A stretch of 64,000 nucleotides of DNA from assembly GCF_014201115.1 (NCBI RefSeq), contig NZ_JACHDO010000001.1, positions 2,108,001 through 2,172,000 on the forward strand, given 5' to 3'. The position numbers were made by a program, and so were the translations under genes. The DNA is from Nocardiopsis metallicus. GTDB taxonomy: Bacteria > Actinomycetota > Actinomycetes > Streptosporangiales > Streptosporangiaceae. Positions within the stretch are counted from its first letter, which is position 1. Each line of letters begins with the position of its first letter. This document shows, one piece after another, positions 34,977 to 45,383 of the stretch. Under the pieces are notes generated by a model, which saw only the letters and a list, made by a program, of their open reading frames with translations, was not told where the DNA came from and did no database searches.

Positions 34977-35503
34977 CCTAGCCTCACCAACCGTGTCCCG
35001 GAGGGTTTCCAGATGTGCTGGGACCGATCCGTACTCAGAGCGGCACACCGAAGGCCGGGAGCCCCAGGACCCGCTACCGGGGAAGGGGCATTCACCCTGG
35101 CTCTGAAGGACCAGGCGCCCCGCCCAACAACACGGTGGTGGTCGAGGGCGTCTTGCCCGCCGACCAGTACACGGACATGCTTGCGTCCCTGACCGCCGAC
35201 CACCGCGGAATCTCACGCTGTTACTACTTCGACGTCCCCTTCGAGGAGACGCTGGTTCGGCACGCCACGAAGCCGGGGATGGAGGCTGTGTACGAGGAGC
35301 ACCTGCGCGAGTGGTGGTCGTACATGGACCTGCTGCCGGGCGGGGTGGAGGAGATCCTGGGCACCCGGTTCTCAGCCGAGGAGCACGCTCGCCAGATCCT
35401 GCACGCGGTCGGCCTGGAGCGCGATCCAACAGGACAGGAGGAGCAGGCAGAGCCAGCAGAAACAGCGAAGGAGGGGCCGAGAAACGCTCCCCTCCACTCT
35501 TGA

Positions 35504-37057
<1,554 letters not shown>

Positions 37058-37131
37058 GGCCGGTGCCGAACCCGGCACGGAGCCGCCCCGGCTCCGATAA
37101 CCTGCCGCCGGAAAGCGACGAAGGGATCGAG

Positions 37132-37614
37132 ATGGACGAGGTCCAGGACCTGCCCGAACGCAGCCGCGAGGTGGCGCGGGCCCTCGAAGCGCTCGGGGCG
37201 CGAGGGCGGGTGCGTGCGCTGCCCGCCTCCACCCGCACCGCGGCGGAGGCCGCCCGGGCGCTGGGCTGTGAGGTCGGCGCGATCGCCAACAGCCTGGTGT
37301 TCGTGGCCGATGACAAGCCGCTGCTGGTGATGACCAGCGGTCGGCACAAGGTGGACGTCACCCTGCTGGCCGAGCGCCTGGGAAAGACGTGTATCCGGCG
37401 CGCCGCACCGGAGGAGGTCCGGGCCTCGACCGGCCAGGCCATCGGTGGGGTCGCGCCCGTCGGCCACCCGGTCCCGGTGGAGACCGTGGTGGACCCCGCT
37501 TTGGCCGACTACCCCACCCTGTGGGCGGCGGGCGGAACCCCGAACACCGTCTTCCCCACCGGCCACGCCGAACTGCTCCGTATCACCGGCGGAACCGAGA
37601 TCGCGGTCAACTGA
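37132..37614 (+). CDS. YbaK/EbsC-family aminoacyl-tRNA deacylase
   Basis: 160 residues covering the whole YbaK/ProX editing domain: STRTAAEAARALGCEVGAIANSLVFVADDKPLLVMTSGRHKVD (with the conserved Lys of SLVF..., GxxKvd), EVRASTGQAIGGVAPVGHP and WAAGGTPNTVFPTGHAELLRITGG. These proteins hydrolyse mischarged Cys- or Ala-tRNA(Pro) in trans. Start ATG 37132 lies 75 bases after rox; co-transcription is possible. Confidence 0.9.
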   Translation: MDEVQDLPERSREVARALEALGARGRVRALPASTRTAAEAARALGCEVGAIANSLVFVADDKPLLVMTSGRHKVDVTLLAERLGKTCIRRAAPEEVRASTGQAIGGVAPVGHPVPVETVVDPALADYPTLWAAGGTPNTVFPTGHAELLRITGGTEIAVN

Positions 37615-37625
37615 ACACGGGCGTC

Positions 37626-37651
37626 GGCGGTCGTCTCCCAGGACGGCCGCC
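37626..37651. terminator. Hairpin between convergent genes (YbaK and PQQ-like)
   Basis: Arms GGCGGTCGTC and GACGGCCGCC pair with one U-G wobble around TCCCAG. Located 12 bases after the YbaK stop and before the opposing gene's stop; may serve both strands. Confidence 0.55.
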
Positions 37652-37688
37652 GGCCCCGAACCCCACGGGTGGTCTGCGCGGTCGGCGC

Positions 37689-39095
37689 TCAACCGGTCAC
37701 CGGATAGACGCGAAGTGCATCGTCGTCCTGCTCGAACTCGACGGCGATCGTGCCGTTGGTCAGGTCGGGGGCGACCGGCGGATCGATGACCAGGTCCGAG
37801 CCGTCCTCGAGGTCGAGGATGATCGGATCTCCCTCGACCTTCGCGTAGAGGGCCCCCTTCCATGCGCTGACCGGTTCGGTGGAGCGGCGCTCGGAACCGG
37901 GGGAGAACTCGTCCGCCCAGAGGGCCTCGCCCTCCTCGGTGTCGATCGCGACGATCGTGACCAGGGAGTTCTCCACGACCCAGCAGGCGAGTCTCCCCTC
38001 CTGGTCGAAGGAGCAGGAGGCTTCGCCCCAATGCGCGCGTTCGGGGTGGACCCCGCCGACGGACGGGTCGTGATTGACGCTGTAGTCGGCGATTCCCGTC
38101 GCCGTGTCGAACAGGCCGATCATGCCGCCGCCGCTACCGAGATCCCAGGGTTTACGGCTGTAGGAAGCAGTGGCGTAGAAACGCCCGGGCCCGGCGTATC
38201 CGAGCCGGTGCAGGTCGTAGCCGTTGAGGGATCCGTGCACCATGACCATCTCCCCGGGTTCGGGGTCGGTTTCCAAGAAGGCGGAGTACTCGCTACGGGC
38301 CTGTTCAGAGCGGGTCTGGTGCTCGCCCTCAGCCCAGGTCTCCCAGACCTGCTCCCCGGTCTGCGCGTCGAGTCCGTACAGACGGTGGACATCGTAGAGA
38401 TCCGTACCGGAGTCCTCGGCGCTGGCCACCACGACGCCGTCGTCGACCAGCCGGGCGCTCTTCCCCTCCTGGGACCACAGGAGGCCGCCGTCCCGCACGT
38501 CGACGGCCCAGACCCCGCCGCCGCCCAGGATCAACACGTCACCGTCCAGGCCCACCGAATACGACCCGTAGTCGGCGTCGTCGGTCACCTCGTGCCAGAG
38601 AAGGTCACCTGACAGCAGGTCGACCGCCAGCAGTTCCCGCACATAGGTGTCCTGCGCGGTTCCCTCCCCCGGGGACAGCGTCCGGTAGGAGCCGACGGCG
38701 ATGAGTGCCTCCCCGTGCTCCAGGATCACGACGGACCGTGCTTCGGGCGAACCGTACTCGGTGGAAACGTTCCAGAGCCGGTCGTCGTCCACCACGTCGT
38801 GTGCGGTGAACGCGTACTCTCCCGCGTGCACGAGAACCGGCCCGTGAACGGCGACAGAGGCCGTACCGGCCCCGGCGGCGGGCTGGATGTGCACCCCGTT
38901 CGGATCGAACTCCAGGGCGGGCACATGCTCCTCGAACTCCCCGAAACCGAGGTCGGGCCCGGCCCCGGGGATGCGTCCCTCATCGGGGTTCTCCCGTTGG
39001 TCCCGCACCAGGCCGCAGGAAGTGGCCGTCAGGGTGAGGACGGCCAGTGCGGCCAAGGCCGCCCGCCGTGCCCGGGGCATGCGCCCGATCTTCAT
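37689..39095 (-). CDS. PQQ-like beta-propeller lipoprotein
   Basis: 468 residues. The signal peptide ends TATSC. The mature protein has BamB/PQQ-type repeats, for example LLAVDLLSGDLLWHEVTDDADYG, VWAVDVRDGGLLWSQEGK, YGLDAQTGEQVWETWAEG and VAIDTEEGEALWADEF, each with the A-x-D/x-x-G-x-x-x-W pattern. Likely a seven- or eight-bladed propeller on the outer membrane face. No catalytic site is apparent. Monocistronic and convergent with the YbaK gene. Confidence 0.82.
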   Translation of the reverse strand: MKIGRMPRARRAALAALAVLTLTATSCGLVRDQRENPDEGRIPGAGPDLGFGEFEEHVPALEFDPNGVHIQPAAGAGTASVAVHGPVLVHAGEYAFTAHDVVDDDRLWNVSTEYGSPEARSVVILEHGEALIAVGSYRTLSPGEGTAQDTYVRELLAVDLLSGDLLWHEVTDDADYGSYSVGLDGDVLILGGGGVWAVDVRDGGLLWSQEGKSARLVDDGVVVASAEDSGTDLYDVHRLYGLDAQTGEQVWETWAEGEHQTRSEQARSEYSAFLETDPEPGEMVMVHGSLNGYDLHRLGYAGPGRFYATASYSRKPWDLGSGGGMIGLFDTATGIADYSVNHDPSVGGVHPERAHWGEASCSFDQEGRLACWVVENSLVTIVAIDTEEGEALWADEFSPGSERRSTEPVSAWKGALYAKVEGDPIILDLEDGSDLVIDPPVAPDLTNGTIAVEFEQDDDALRVYPVTG

Positions 39096-39172
39096 TTTTG
39101 TTGCTCCGTGGGGGGTGCGGATGTGCCGAGTGAGATTCTAGGGACGTCTCGTCACTTCGCAACCACGAATGG

Positions 39173-40603
39173 TCACCGGGGTACGGAGGTGGATTCCGGG
39201 GAGGCGTGGTTCGGGGTACGGACCAGGAACGCGGCGACGAACACCCCGAGCAGGCACACCGCCGCGATCACCGCGTAGACCGTGCCGGTGGCCTGGCCCA
39301 ACGCGGTCAGTGCGGGCGCCGCTCCCGGCCCGCCGACGGTGGAGAGGGAGGCGGTGAACGCGGCGCCCAACCCCAGGGTTCCCACAGCCGCGCCGAGCGG
39401 AAAACTGCTGTTGACCACGCCCGTGGCCATGCCCACCCGTTCGGCGGGCACCACCGCGGTGGCCACCGCCATCAGCGGCGCGTTGACCGCCCCGTTGGCC
39501 AGCCCCCACAGGGCCATCGTCGGCAGGTACCAGAGCGGGTCGTGCGCGTTCCACGCCTGCCAGGCGAACACCGCTCCGCCCGCGGTGAGGAAGACGAAAC
39601 CGAAGGTCATCACCGACCCCGCGGAGAACCGGGCCTGGGCCTTGCCCGCGGCCAGGGCGCCGACGACGGTGCCCACGCCCACCGGGAGGATCAGCAGGCC
39701 GGTCTCCAACGGGTTGAGTCCGTGCCCGTCCTGGAGGTTGAGGACGAAGTACACGGTGCCGCCGATCAGGCCCACCCGGGTGAGGACGGCCAGGACGGTC
39801 ACCCCGAGGAAGGACCGGATCCGGAACAGGGCCAGGTCGAGCACGGGAAGGGCAGTCCGGCGCTGGTGCAGCGCGTACCCGAGGGCGAACGCGGCGGCCG
39901 ACCCGGTCCACACCGCGGCCCACCAGGAGCCGCCGTCCTGCGCCGCGGTCAGTCCCAGGTTGACCAGGAGCAGCACCAGGGCGACCAGTACCGCGCCGGT
40001 CCAGTCGAACCCCGCTCCCCGGGCCCGCCGCGTGTCCGGGCTCAGCACACGCACGCCGACCAGCAGCGCGGCGGTCCCGATCGGCAGGTTGACGAGGAAC
40101 ATGGACCGCCACCCGGCCGTTTCCACCAGGAATCCGCCCAGGACCGGGGCGAGCGTGGCGGCGGCCATCAGCGAGGCCGTCCACACCGCTATCGCCATCG
40201 GCCGCCGGTCCTCGTCGTAGGCGCGGCTGAGCAGGGGCATCACGTTCGCGGACACCACCGCCGCGGCCGCCCCCTTGACCAGCCGGAACGCCACCAGCGA
40301 GGTCAGGTCCCAGGCCAGGCCGCACAGCAGGGAGGCGACCGTGAACACGACCACGCCCCACAGGAACATCGTGCGCGCGCCGATCCGGTCGCCGAGCGAA
40401 GCGGCGGGCAGGACGAGGGTGCCGAAGGCGAGGGTGTAGCCGACCACGACCCACTGGAGGCCGACGAGCGTGGCCCCGGGCAGGTCGGCGCCGATCTGTG
40501 GCAGGGCGACGGCGACGATGGTCAGGTCGACCGCCATGAGGGCGGCGGCGATGACCAGGACCGCCAGTGTCCAGGCTGATGAGGGGGATGCGGCGGTTTT
40601 CAT
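39173..40603 (-). CDS. DHA2-family MFS drug exporter (EmrB/QacA type)
   Basis: 476 residues with 14 predicted helices. Motifs: LTIVAVALPQIGADLPGATLVGLQWVVVGYTL at helix 1-2 (motif D1-like), GDRIGARTMFLWGVVVF (motif A), and VLGGFLVETAGWRSMFLVNLPIG (motif C and helix 5 region). Proton-driven efflux of drugs or related compounds is expected. Substrate unknown. No adjacent TetR or MarR gene. Confidence 0.9.
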   Translation of the reverse strand: MKTAASPSSAWTLAVLVIAAALMAVDLTIVAVALPQIGADLPGATLVGLQWVVVGYTLAFGTLVLPAASLGDRIGARTMFLWGVVVFTVASLLCGLAWDLTSLVAFRLVKGAAAAVVSANVMPLLSRAYDEDRRPMAIAVWTASLMAAATLAPVLGGFLVETAGWRSMFLVNLPIGTAALLVGVRVLSPDTRRARGAGFDWTGAVLVALVLLLVNLGLTAAQDGGSWWAAVWTGSAAAFALGYALHQRRTALPVLDLALFRIRSFLGVTVLAVLTRVGLIGGTVYFVLNLQDGHGLNPLETGLLILPVGVGTVVGALAAGKAQARFSAGSVMTFGFVFLTAGGAVFAWQAWNAHDPLWYLPTMALWGLANGAVNAPLMAVATAVVPAERVGMATGVVNSSFPLGAAVGTLGLGAAFTASLSTVGGPGAAPALTALGQATGTVYAVIAAVCLLGVFVAAFLVRTPNHASPESTSVPR

Positions 40604-40701
40604 CGAGCTCCAACACGGGGAGGAGGGTGTCGGGTCCGCGGGGACGGGCCAAGGCTAGTTCGGGTCGGGTGGGGCGGTGACACCAGACCCCTGCTTCACG
40701 G

Positions 40702-41082
40702 TCAGTCGACCGGGTAGCCGTTCTGGGCCAGGCAGGCGTCGTTGTCGACGAACCCGTGGGCGGTATCGCAGGGATCCATGCCCTCAGGGCGGTAGAACGG
40801 GTCGTCGGGGATCGGGATCGTGTCCTCGGGCGGAGGAGCGGGGTCCGGCTGGAGGCTCGGCGCCTGGGGTGCCTGGGGCTCTTGGTGAATGCTCGAACCC
40901 GTGGCGGTGGCGCTGGCCGGAGGTTCGGGGTCACGGGGCTCGGGCGGCCGGCGCTCCTCGGGTTCGACGAAGAACTCCCGTTCGGGTGCGTCCTCCTCGA
41001 CCGGGGTCTGGGCAGCGCACGCGCTCAGGATCAGGGCCCAGGACAGGGTCAGGGCCGCTGCGGCAAGACCGGAAGGACGCAT
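40702..41082 (-). CDS. Small Pro-rich lipoprotein
   Basis: 126 residues: signal peptide with lipobox LSAC, then a long low-complexity region rich in Pro and Glu, and a short C-terminal Cys pair region PCDTAHGFVDNDACLAQNGY. ATG 41082 is preferred over GTG two codons upstream because AGGAG then sits seven bases away. Unknown family. The Cys-bounded C-terminus may be a disulphide loop. Confidence 0.7.
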   Translation of the reverse strand: MRPSGLAAAALTLSWALILSACAAQTPVEEDAPEREFFVEPEERRPPEPRDPEPPASATATGSSIHQEPQAPQAPSLQPDPAPPPEDTIPIPDDPFYRPEGMDPCDTAHGFVDNDACLAQNGYPVD

Positions 41083-41160
41083 TTGCACTCTCCTGCGTCA
41101 ACAGAGGTAAGGACGCCGCCGGGGGTTGGCCGGTTGTCCGGCTATGTAACCGTTCAGCTC

Positions 41161-41661
41161 TCAGCGACGCAAGAGCTTGCCGATCGCCCAGGCGACGAGG
41201 CCGCAGACGGCTCCGACGAGGGTTCCGGTGACCAGGCTGCTCAGCGCCGCGAAGCCGCGTGTGAACACCTCCTGGAGCGCGGGCGAGAGTCCGCTGAGAT
41301 TTCCCCCGAGGCTCGGCGGCGCACCCTCCCAGGTGGTGTTCCACAGGATCTGGTGCCCGAGCATGAGAAGAACCCCGTACACCGCGCCCACCGTCAGGAG
41401 GGTCAGGAACGGGTTGGGCACCCGGCGCCACAGCACCACGGCGATCCACACGAGCGGTGGCACGAACACGAACAACGAGTTGACGAAGGTGCCCTCCTGG
41501 ATGATCCCGAGGTCGTGCAGGACCACCCGGGGCGCGGCGATCAGCGCGAGGGTGACGACGGCGAGGAACGGCAGTCCCAGCCCTGGGCGCTCGCCGGGCT
41601 GACGGGACCGGTTGGTCTGAGGGGGCTGGCCGGACGACGGGGAACGGTCTGCTGAGTCCAT
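41161..41661 (-). CDS. Hypothetical membrane protein
   Basis: 166 residues with four hydrophobic segments (residues ~30-50, 62-78, 86-104, 143-163) and a polar N-terminus rich in Ser, Pro and Gln. The segment between helices 3 and 4 (HQILWNTTWEGAPPSLGG) is probably extracellular. No recognised family. Starts from an ATG at 41661 on the minus strand and is divergent from the next gene. Confidence 0.7.
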   Translation of the reverse strand: MDSADRSPSSGQPPQTNRSRQPGERPGLGLPFLAVVTLALIAAPRVVLHDLGIIQEGTFVNSLFVFVPPLVWIAVVLWRRVPNPFLTLLTVGAVYGVLLMLGHQILWNTTWEGAPPSLGGNLSGLSPALQEVFTRGFAALSSLVTGTLVGAVCGLVAWAIGKLLRR

Positions 41662-41836
41662 GCCCCCACGCTAGGAACGCCGGGCCCGGAGCACGTCAGC
41701 CCCGGGTCTCGACCGGCTACGTCGAGGGGCCTCACCCACTCCCCGCCTACGTCGTACCCGGCCCGCGCGGGGCGGCGTGCGATACGGTCGCCGCGAAGCT
41801 CGGGCCCGCGCGCCCGCCCCGGGAAGGACGCCCCAC

Positions 41837-42427
41837 ATGACCAGAACCGGTTGGATCGCGGCCGCGGTCAGCACGGGGTTCGCCCTGATCGTCGGGTTCG
41901 GTGCCGGCTGGTGGACCCAGCGGGCCGCCACGGACTCACCCGGCCCCGCCCCGGCCACCCAGCGACCGCACCCCGACGACGTCGAGGACCGGCCCGAGAC
42001 CGGGTTCGAGACGGTCGTCGTCGGCCTGGACGAGACCCACGACTTCGGTGACGGCCTCACCGTCAACCTGAGCGGTTTCGAGCGCGGGGTCGAGCAGGGC
42101 GGGGTCGACCCGGTCACCGGGCAGGAGGGCGACCTGCCCTACCTGTCCTGGACGGTGGAGGTCGCCAACGGGGGCGACAAGGCCGTGCCGACCGGCCTGG
42201 TGACCAGGTCCTGTTCGGTCGGTGACCCGCTGCGCGAGTCCGGTTCCCCGGTCCTGGGCGAGAGCGTGAACCCGCCCGACAGTCTGGACCCCGGCCGGTC
42301 CGGCTCCTGGGACGAGGACTGCTGGGCGGACGAGGGGGACACCCAGATCCAGTACACGGTCGAGTTCCATGACCAGGACTTCGTCCCGCTCTACCCGCCG
42401 GTGACCTTCGCGGGCACGGTCGACTGA
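41837..42427 (+). CDS. Hypothetical membrane-anchored protein (DUF4352-like Ig fold possible)
   Basis: 196 residues: one N-terminal helix (GWIAAAVSTGFALIVGFGAGWW), a Pro-rich spacer, and a strand-rich domain with DFGDGLTVNLSGFERGV and TWTVEVANGGDKAVP. This pattern recalls the extracellular Ig-like domains grouped under DUF4352. Two Cys (SCSVGD, DCWADEG) may pair. GGAAGGA precedes the ATG. Ends at a strong hairpin. Confidence 0.72.
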   Translation: MTRTGWIAAAVSTGFALIVGFGAGWWTQRAATDSPGPAPATQRPHPDDVEDRPETGFETVVVGLDETHDFGDGLTVNLSGFERGVEQGGVDPVTGQEGDLPYLSWTVEVANGGDKAVPTGLVTRSCSVGDPLRESGSPVLGESVNPPDSLDPGRSGSWDEDCWADEGDTQIQYTVEFHDQDFVPLYPPVTFAGTVD

Positions 42428-42434
42428 CAACGGC

Positions 42435-42468
42435 GGGCCTGCCTTCCCGAGTCGGGGAAGGCGGGCCC
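42435..42468. terminator. Bidirectional hairpin terminator
   Basis: 14-base arms GGGCCTGCCTTCCC and GGGAAGGCGGGCCC pair with one U-G wobble around GAGTCG. Lies between the convergent genes ending at 42427 (plus) and 42508 (minus). Confidence 0.75.
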
Positions 42469-42507
42469 GTGTCGTCTGACCGGTGAACTGGTCTACCCGG
42501 CCCGGGG

Positions 42508-42696
42508 CTATCCGGTGAACAGGGCGGCCGCCTGGATCGCGGTGCGCGTGACCCCGTACCCCAGGGCCGCGACCACGACCACCCACAGGAAGATCGCGGC
42601 GGCCTTGGACGCCCGGTCACGGGTGCTCTGCTCCATCGGTTTCTCCTTCACCGACTCCATCGGGGCTCCTTCGGCGGGTTCGGCGAGCGGGGTCAC
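42508..42696 (-). CDS. MFS transporter small subunit
   Basis: 62 residues with a charged N-terminus and one membrane helix AAAIFLWVVVVAALGYGVTRTAI ending AAALFTG. Small proteins with this pattern are encoded directly after oxalate/formate-type MFS carriers in actinobacteria and are treated as an accessory subunit. Its GTG start overlaps the carrier's stop as GTGA, so the two are made in step. Role unproven. Confidence 0.75.
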   Translation of the reverse strand: MTPLAEPAEGAPMESVKEKPMEQSTRDRASKAAAIFLWVVVVAALGYGVTRTAIQAAALFTG

Positions 42697-44057
42697 ACGC
42701 GCTCACGGGACGGGTCGGTGGTCGTGTGCTCCGCCTCCGGGGCCGGCCCGGCCTTCGGCAGCGGCCGCACCAGCGCGTTGGCCAGGAACCCGACCGCCAT
42801 CACGCCCACCATCAGGTACAGCGAGAAGGTGTAGAGGTCGGCGCCGGAGCGGCCCGCCGCGAGCTGCTGGTCCGCGATCACGTTGACGATCAGCGGTCCG
42901 GCGATCCCCGCGCACGACCAGGCGGTGAGCAGGCGGCCGTGGATGGCCCCGACGTTGAAGGAGCCGAACAGGTCCTTCAGGTAGGCGGGGATGGTCGCGA
43001 AGCCGCCGCCGTAGAAGGACAGGATGACGCCGGTGACCGCCACGAAGAACACCACCGAGTTGGTCCCGGCCACGGCGATCAGCAGGTAGAGCAGGCCGCC
43101 GATGCCCAGGTAGCCGATGTAGGTGCGCTTGCGGCCGAGGGCGTCCGAGGTGGAGGACCACACGAAGCGCCCGACCATGTTGCACAGGGACAGGAAGCCG
43201 ACGTAGCCCGCGGCCTCGGCCGGGCCGACGCCGCCGAAGAAGTCCTGGACCATCGGCGCGGCCTGTTCGAGGATGCCGATGCCCGCGGTGACGTTGCAGA
43301 AGAGCACGATCCACAGGAGCCAGAACTGGCGGGTGCGGAAGGCCTTCTCCACGCTCACGCCCTCGGAGGCGGGCTCCGCGGCTGGGGTGCCCGCGCTGTC
43401 CGCCGGGGGCTCCCAGCCGTCCGGCCGCCAGCCGGGCGGCGGGACCTTGACGATCATCGCGCCGAGCATCATGGCGGTGAGGTAGACGGCGCCGAGGATG
43501 AGGAAGGCCGGGACGATGGCGTCGGCGGGGGTCTCTCCGAAGCGTTCCAGGAGCGCGGCGGACAGGGGTGAGGCGATGAGCGCGCCGCCGCCGAAGCCCA
43601 TGATCGCCATGCCGGTGGCCATGCCGGGCCGGTCGGGGAACCACTTGATCAGGGTGGACACCGGGGAGATGTAGCCGATGCCGAGGCCGATGCCGCCGAG
43701 GAAGCCGTAGCCGAGGTAGAGCAGCCACAGCTGACCGGTGGCCACGCCCAGGGCTCCGACCAGGAAGCCGGTGCCCCAGAACAGGCCGGAGACGAACATG
43801 GCCTTGCGCGGCCCGTTGCGCTCCACCCACTTGCCGCCGAAGGCGGCGGACAGCCCCAGCATCACGATGGAGATGCTGAAGACCACGCCGATGGCGGTCA
43901 GCGTGGTGTCGAAGCGCTCGACCAGCGGGGTCTTGAAGACGCTGAACGCGTACACCTGACCGATGGACAGGTGGACCGCGAGTGCTGCGGGCGGAATGAA
44001 CCAGCGGCTGTAACCGGGCGGAGCGACACTCTTGTCACGATCGAGAAACGACAGCAC
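42693..44057 (-). CDS. OxlT-like (oxalate/formate antiporter family) MFS transporter
   Basis: 454 residues, 12 helices. Family text: WFIPPAALAVHLSIGQVYAFSVFKTPL at helix 1, GKWVERNGPRKAMFVSG (motif A), GIGLGIGYISPVSTLIKWFPDRPGMATGMAIMGFG and LVKAFRTRQFWLLWIVLFCN-like central loop, IPAYLKDLFG later. OxlT-type carriers exchange small carboxylates such as oxalate and formate. The gene is followed by a small subunit and preceded by a LysR regulator, with a formate-dehydrogenase-like gene beyond, so formate or oxalate handling is likely. Confidence 0.88.
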   Translation of the reverse strand: MLSFLDRDKSVAPPGYSRWFIPPAALAVHLSIGQVYAFSVFKTPLVERFDTTLTAIGVVFSISIVMLGLSAAFGGKWVERNGPRKAMFVSGLFWGTGFLVGALGVATGQLWLLYLGYGFLGGIGLGIGYISPVSTLIKWFPDRPGMATGMAIMGFGGGALIASPLSAALLERFGETPADAIVPAFLILGAVYLTAMMLGAMIVKVPPPGWRPDGWEPPADSAGTPAAEPASEGVSVEKAFRTRQFWLLWIVLFCNVTAGIGILEQAAPMVQDFFGGVGPAEAAGYVGFLSLCNMVGRFVWSSTSDALGRKRTYIGYLGIGGLLYLLIAVAGTNSVVFFVAVTGVILSFYGGGFATIPAYLKDLFGSFNVGAIHGRLLTAWSCAGIAGPLIVNVIADQQLAAGRSGADLYTFSLYLMVGVMAVGFLANALVRPLPKAGPAPEAEHTTTDPSRERV

Positions 44058-44144
44058 TGACCATCCTCACGATTGATTTTCCGGCCCGGAATACTTATCC
44101 ACTTGCCCTGCTTTCCGCATCAGCGGCAACAAGCACGCGCCATC

Positions 44145-44208
44145 GTCACACCTTTTGTGACAGAAATCAAATACACGTTTATTGTCAAGCGATAAGCGTT
44201 GTTTATCG
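44145..44208. promoter_or_regulatory. AT-rich regulatory region upstream of the OxlT-like carrier
   Basis: Two inverted repeats in the 245-base gap before the carrier: GTCACA-CCTTT-TGTGAC (44145-44161) and CGATAA-N7-TTATCG (44190-44208). The stretch is clearly less GC-rich than its surroundings. The first resembles CRP- or Rex-type sites, the second a LysR-type dyad. The regulator is not identified. Confidence 0.5.
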
Positions 44209-44302
44209 AGGAGCGCACAGGTGTGCGGAAGCTGCCCCGGAGACTGTCCCGGACACGCCAGAAGGCACCCGCCGGATGTACCGAGAGCGCTCCCGGCGGC
44301 TG

Positions 44303-45241
44303 TCAGAGAGTGACCTCGGGGGCGAGTCCGGTGGGGTGGTAGCGGTCGATCCGGGCCTGCGGATCGGTGTCGGACAGGGTGTCCAGGAGGGCGCGGGCCA
44401 GGATCGGTTCGGGCTCCCGGTCCGCGACGACCAGACCGATCTGTTTGCTGACCTCGGGTTCCACCAGCGGGATCGCGCGCATGCCCTCGGGTACGGAGTG
44501 CAGGGCCAGCCAGGCGTGCGGCATCACCGCCGACCACCGGTTCTCCTTGACGTACGAACACAGTGCGCTGACCGAGTTGGTCTCGACCTTGGGCACGGCC
44601 TCCACCCCCGCCCGGCGAAAGGCCTGGTCGATGATGCGGCGGTTCTGCATGTCCGAGGACAGCAGGCACAGCGGCACCTCGGCCGCCTCGGCCCAGGTGA
44701 TGGTCTCGTGATCGGCGAGCAGACCGTGTTCGGCGGTGAGCAGGGCGTAGCGCTCACGGTAGACGGGGTGCTTGCGCACGTGCTCCAGGGGTTCGTTGTC
44801 CACGTAGGTCAGACCGACGTCGATCTGGTAGTCGGCCAGGCCGCGCTGGATCTCGTTGGAGGTCATGGAGGCGATCGACAGGGTGACCATCGGGTGGCGT
44901 TCGCAGAAGGCGCTGGTGATGAGCGCGATCGAGCTCAGGGTGGTCGGTATGGCCCCGATGCGCAGGCGGCCGCTGAGCCCTTCGCGCAGGCTCCTGACGT
45001 TGTCCACCAGGGTGTCGTGCTCGGCCAGGACCCGCTGCGCCCAGGCGACGATCCGCTCCCCCTCGTGGGTGAAGCCGATGAACCGGTTGCTCCGCCGGAC
45101 GATGGGGACTCGGAACTCCGCCTCCAGCTTGCGGATGGCGGCGGACAACGCGGGCTGGGACACATGGCACGCCTGGGCCGCACGGGCGAAATGCCGTTCC
45201 TCGGCCAGCGCGGTCAGGTACTTCAGCTGGCTCAGCAACAT
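44303..45241 (-). CDS. LysR-family transcriptional regulator
   Basis: 312 residues. The N-terminal winged HTH (QLKYLTALAEERHFARAAQACHVSQPALSAAIRKLEAEF) is canonical; the rest is the two-subdomain LysR substrate-binding region with LRIGAIPTTLSSIALITSAFCERHP. It is transcribed toward the carrier gene and divergent from the FdhF/YdeP-type gene, so it probably controls both in response to a small acid. ATG 45241 is the standard start for the family. Confidence 0.9.
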   Translation of the reverse strand: MLLSQLKYLTALAEERHFARAAQACHVSQPALSAAIRKLEAEFRVPIVRRSNRFIGFTHEGERIVAWAQRVLAEHDTLVDNVRSLREGLSGRLRIGAIPTTLSSIALITSAFCERHPMVTLSIASMTSNEIQRGLADYQIDVGLTYVDNEPLEHVRKHPVYRERYALLTAEHGLLADHETITWAEAAEVPLCLLSSDMQNRRIIDQAFRRAGVEAVPKVETNSVSALCSYVKENRWSAVMPHAWLALHSVPEGMRAIPLVEPEVSKQIGLVVADREPEPILARALLDTLSDTDPQARIDRYHPTGLAPEVTL

Positions 45242-45383
45242 CGCGCAAGAATACATGCGCCCGATCCCGGCAACAACAACGTTCAAGTCCTTGATATCGT
45301 TCGGTCCATTCAGTCGCAAAAATCTGGGCCGCAAACATTCGGGACCTCTGGACAGAGGCCGACTCGGTGAGAGAATTCGAACT

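Larger units (their letters stand above)
34164..35134 (-). mobile_element. IS200/IS605-type TnpB element, internally deleted
   Basis: 971-base insertion between codons 77 and 78 of the kinase gene. The tnpB 3' end lies at the low-coordinate side and carries a hairpin (34174-34180 CCCCTGC, 34189-34195 GCAGGGG) followed outward by GATGTCAA, typical of the right end where the omega RNA terminates. There is no tnpA. The left boundary is set by exact restoration of the host reading frame. Sequence to the left of 34164 would be the guide portion of an omega RNA. Confidence 0.8.
33933..35503 (+). pseudogene. Small P-loop kinase gene interrupted by a TnpB element
   Basis: Two in-frame halves of one gene: 33933-34163 (77 codons; P-loop VVIRGNSGSGKGTTAMALR) and 35135-35503 (VVVEGVLPADQYTDMLASLT ... 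CYYFDVPFEETLVRHATKP). Joining them gives ...YCLDQGYH-VVVEGVLPADQY, a 199-residue AAA/zeta-toxin-like or adenylylsulfate-kinase-like nucleotide kinase with normal spacing. The insertion at 34164-35134 now gives a truncated product ending HLTSSPA. No target duplication is visible, as expected for IS605-type insertion. Precise excision would restore the gene. Confidence 0.85.

Noticed and set aside
34976..35429. Longer N-terminus for TnpB reaching into the kinase gene
   Set aside because: The added residues lie outside the element and are antisense to kinase coding; the TnpB fold begins at about 34976.
39206..40579. 457-codon plus-strand frame opposite the DHA2 exporter
   Set aside because: Shadow frame rich in Gly, His, Gln and Arg; the minus strand has 14 helices and MFS motifs.
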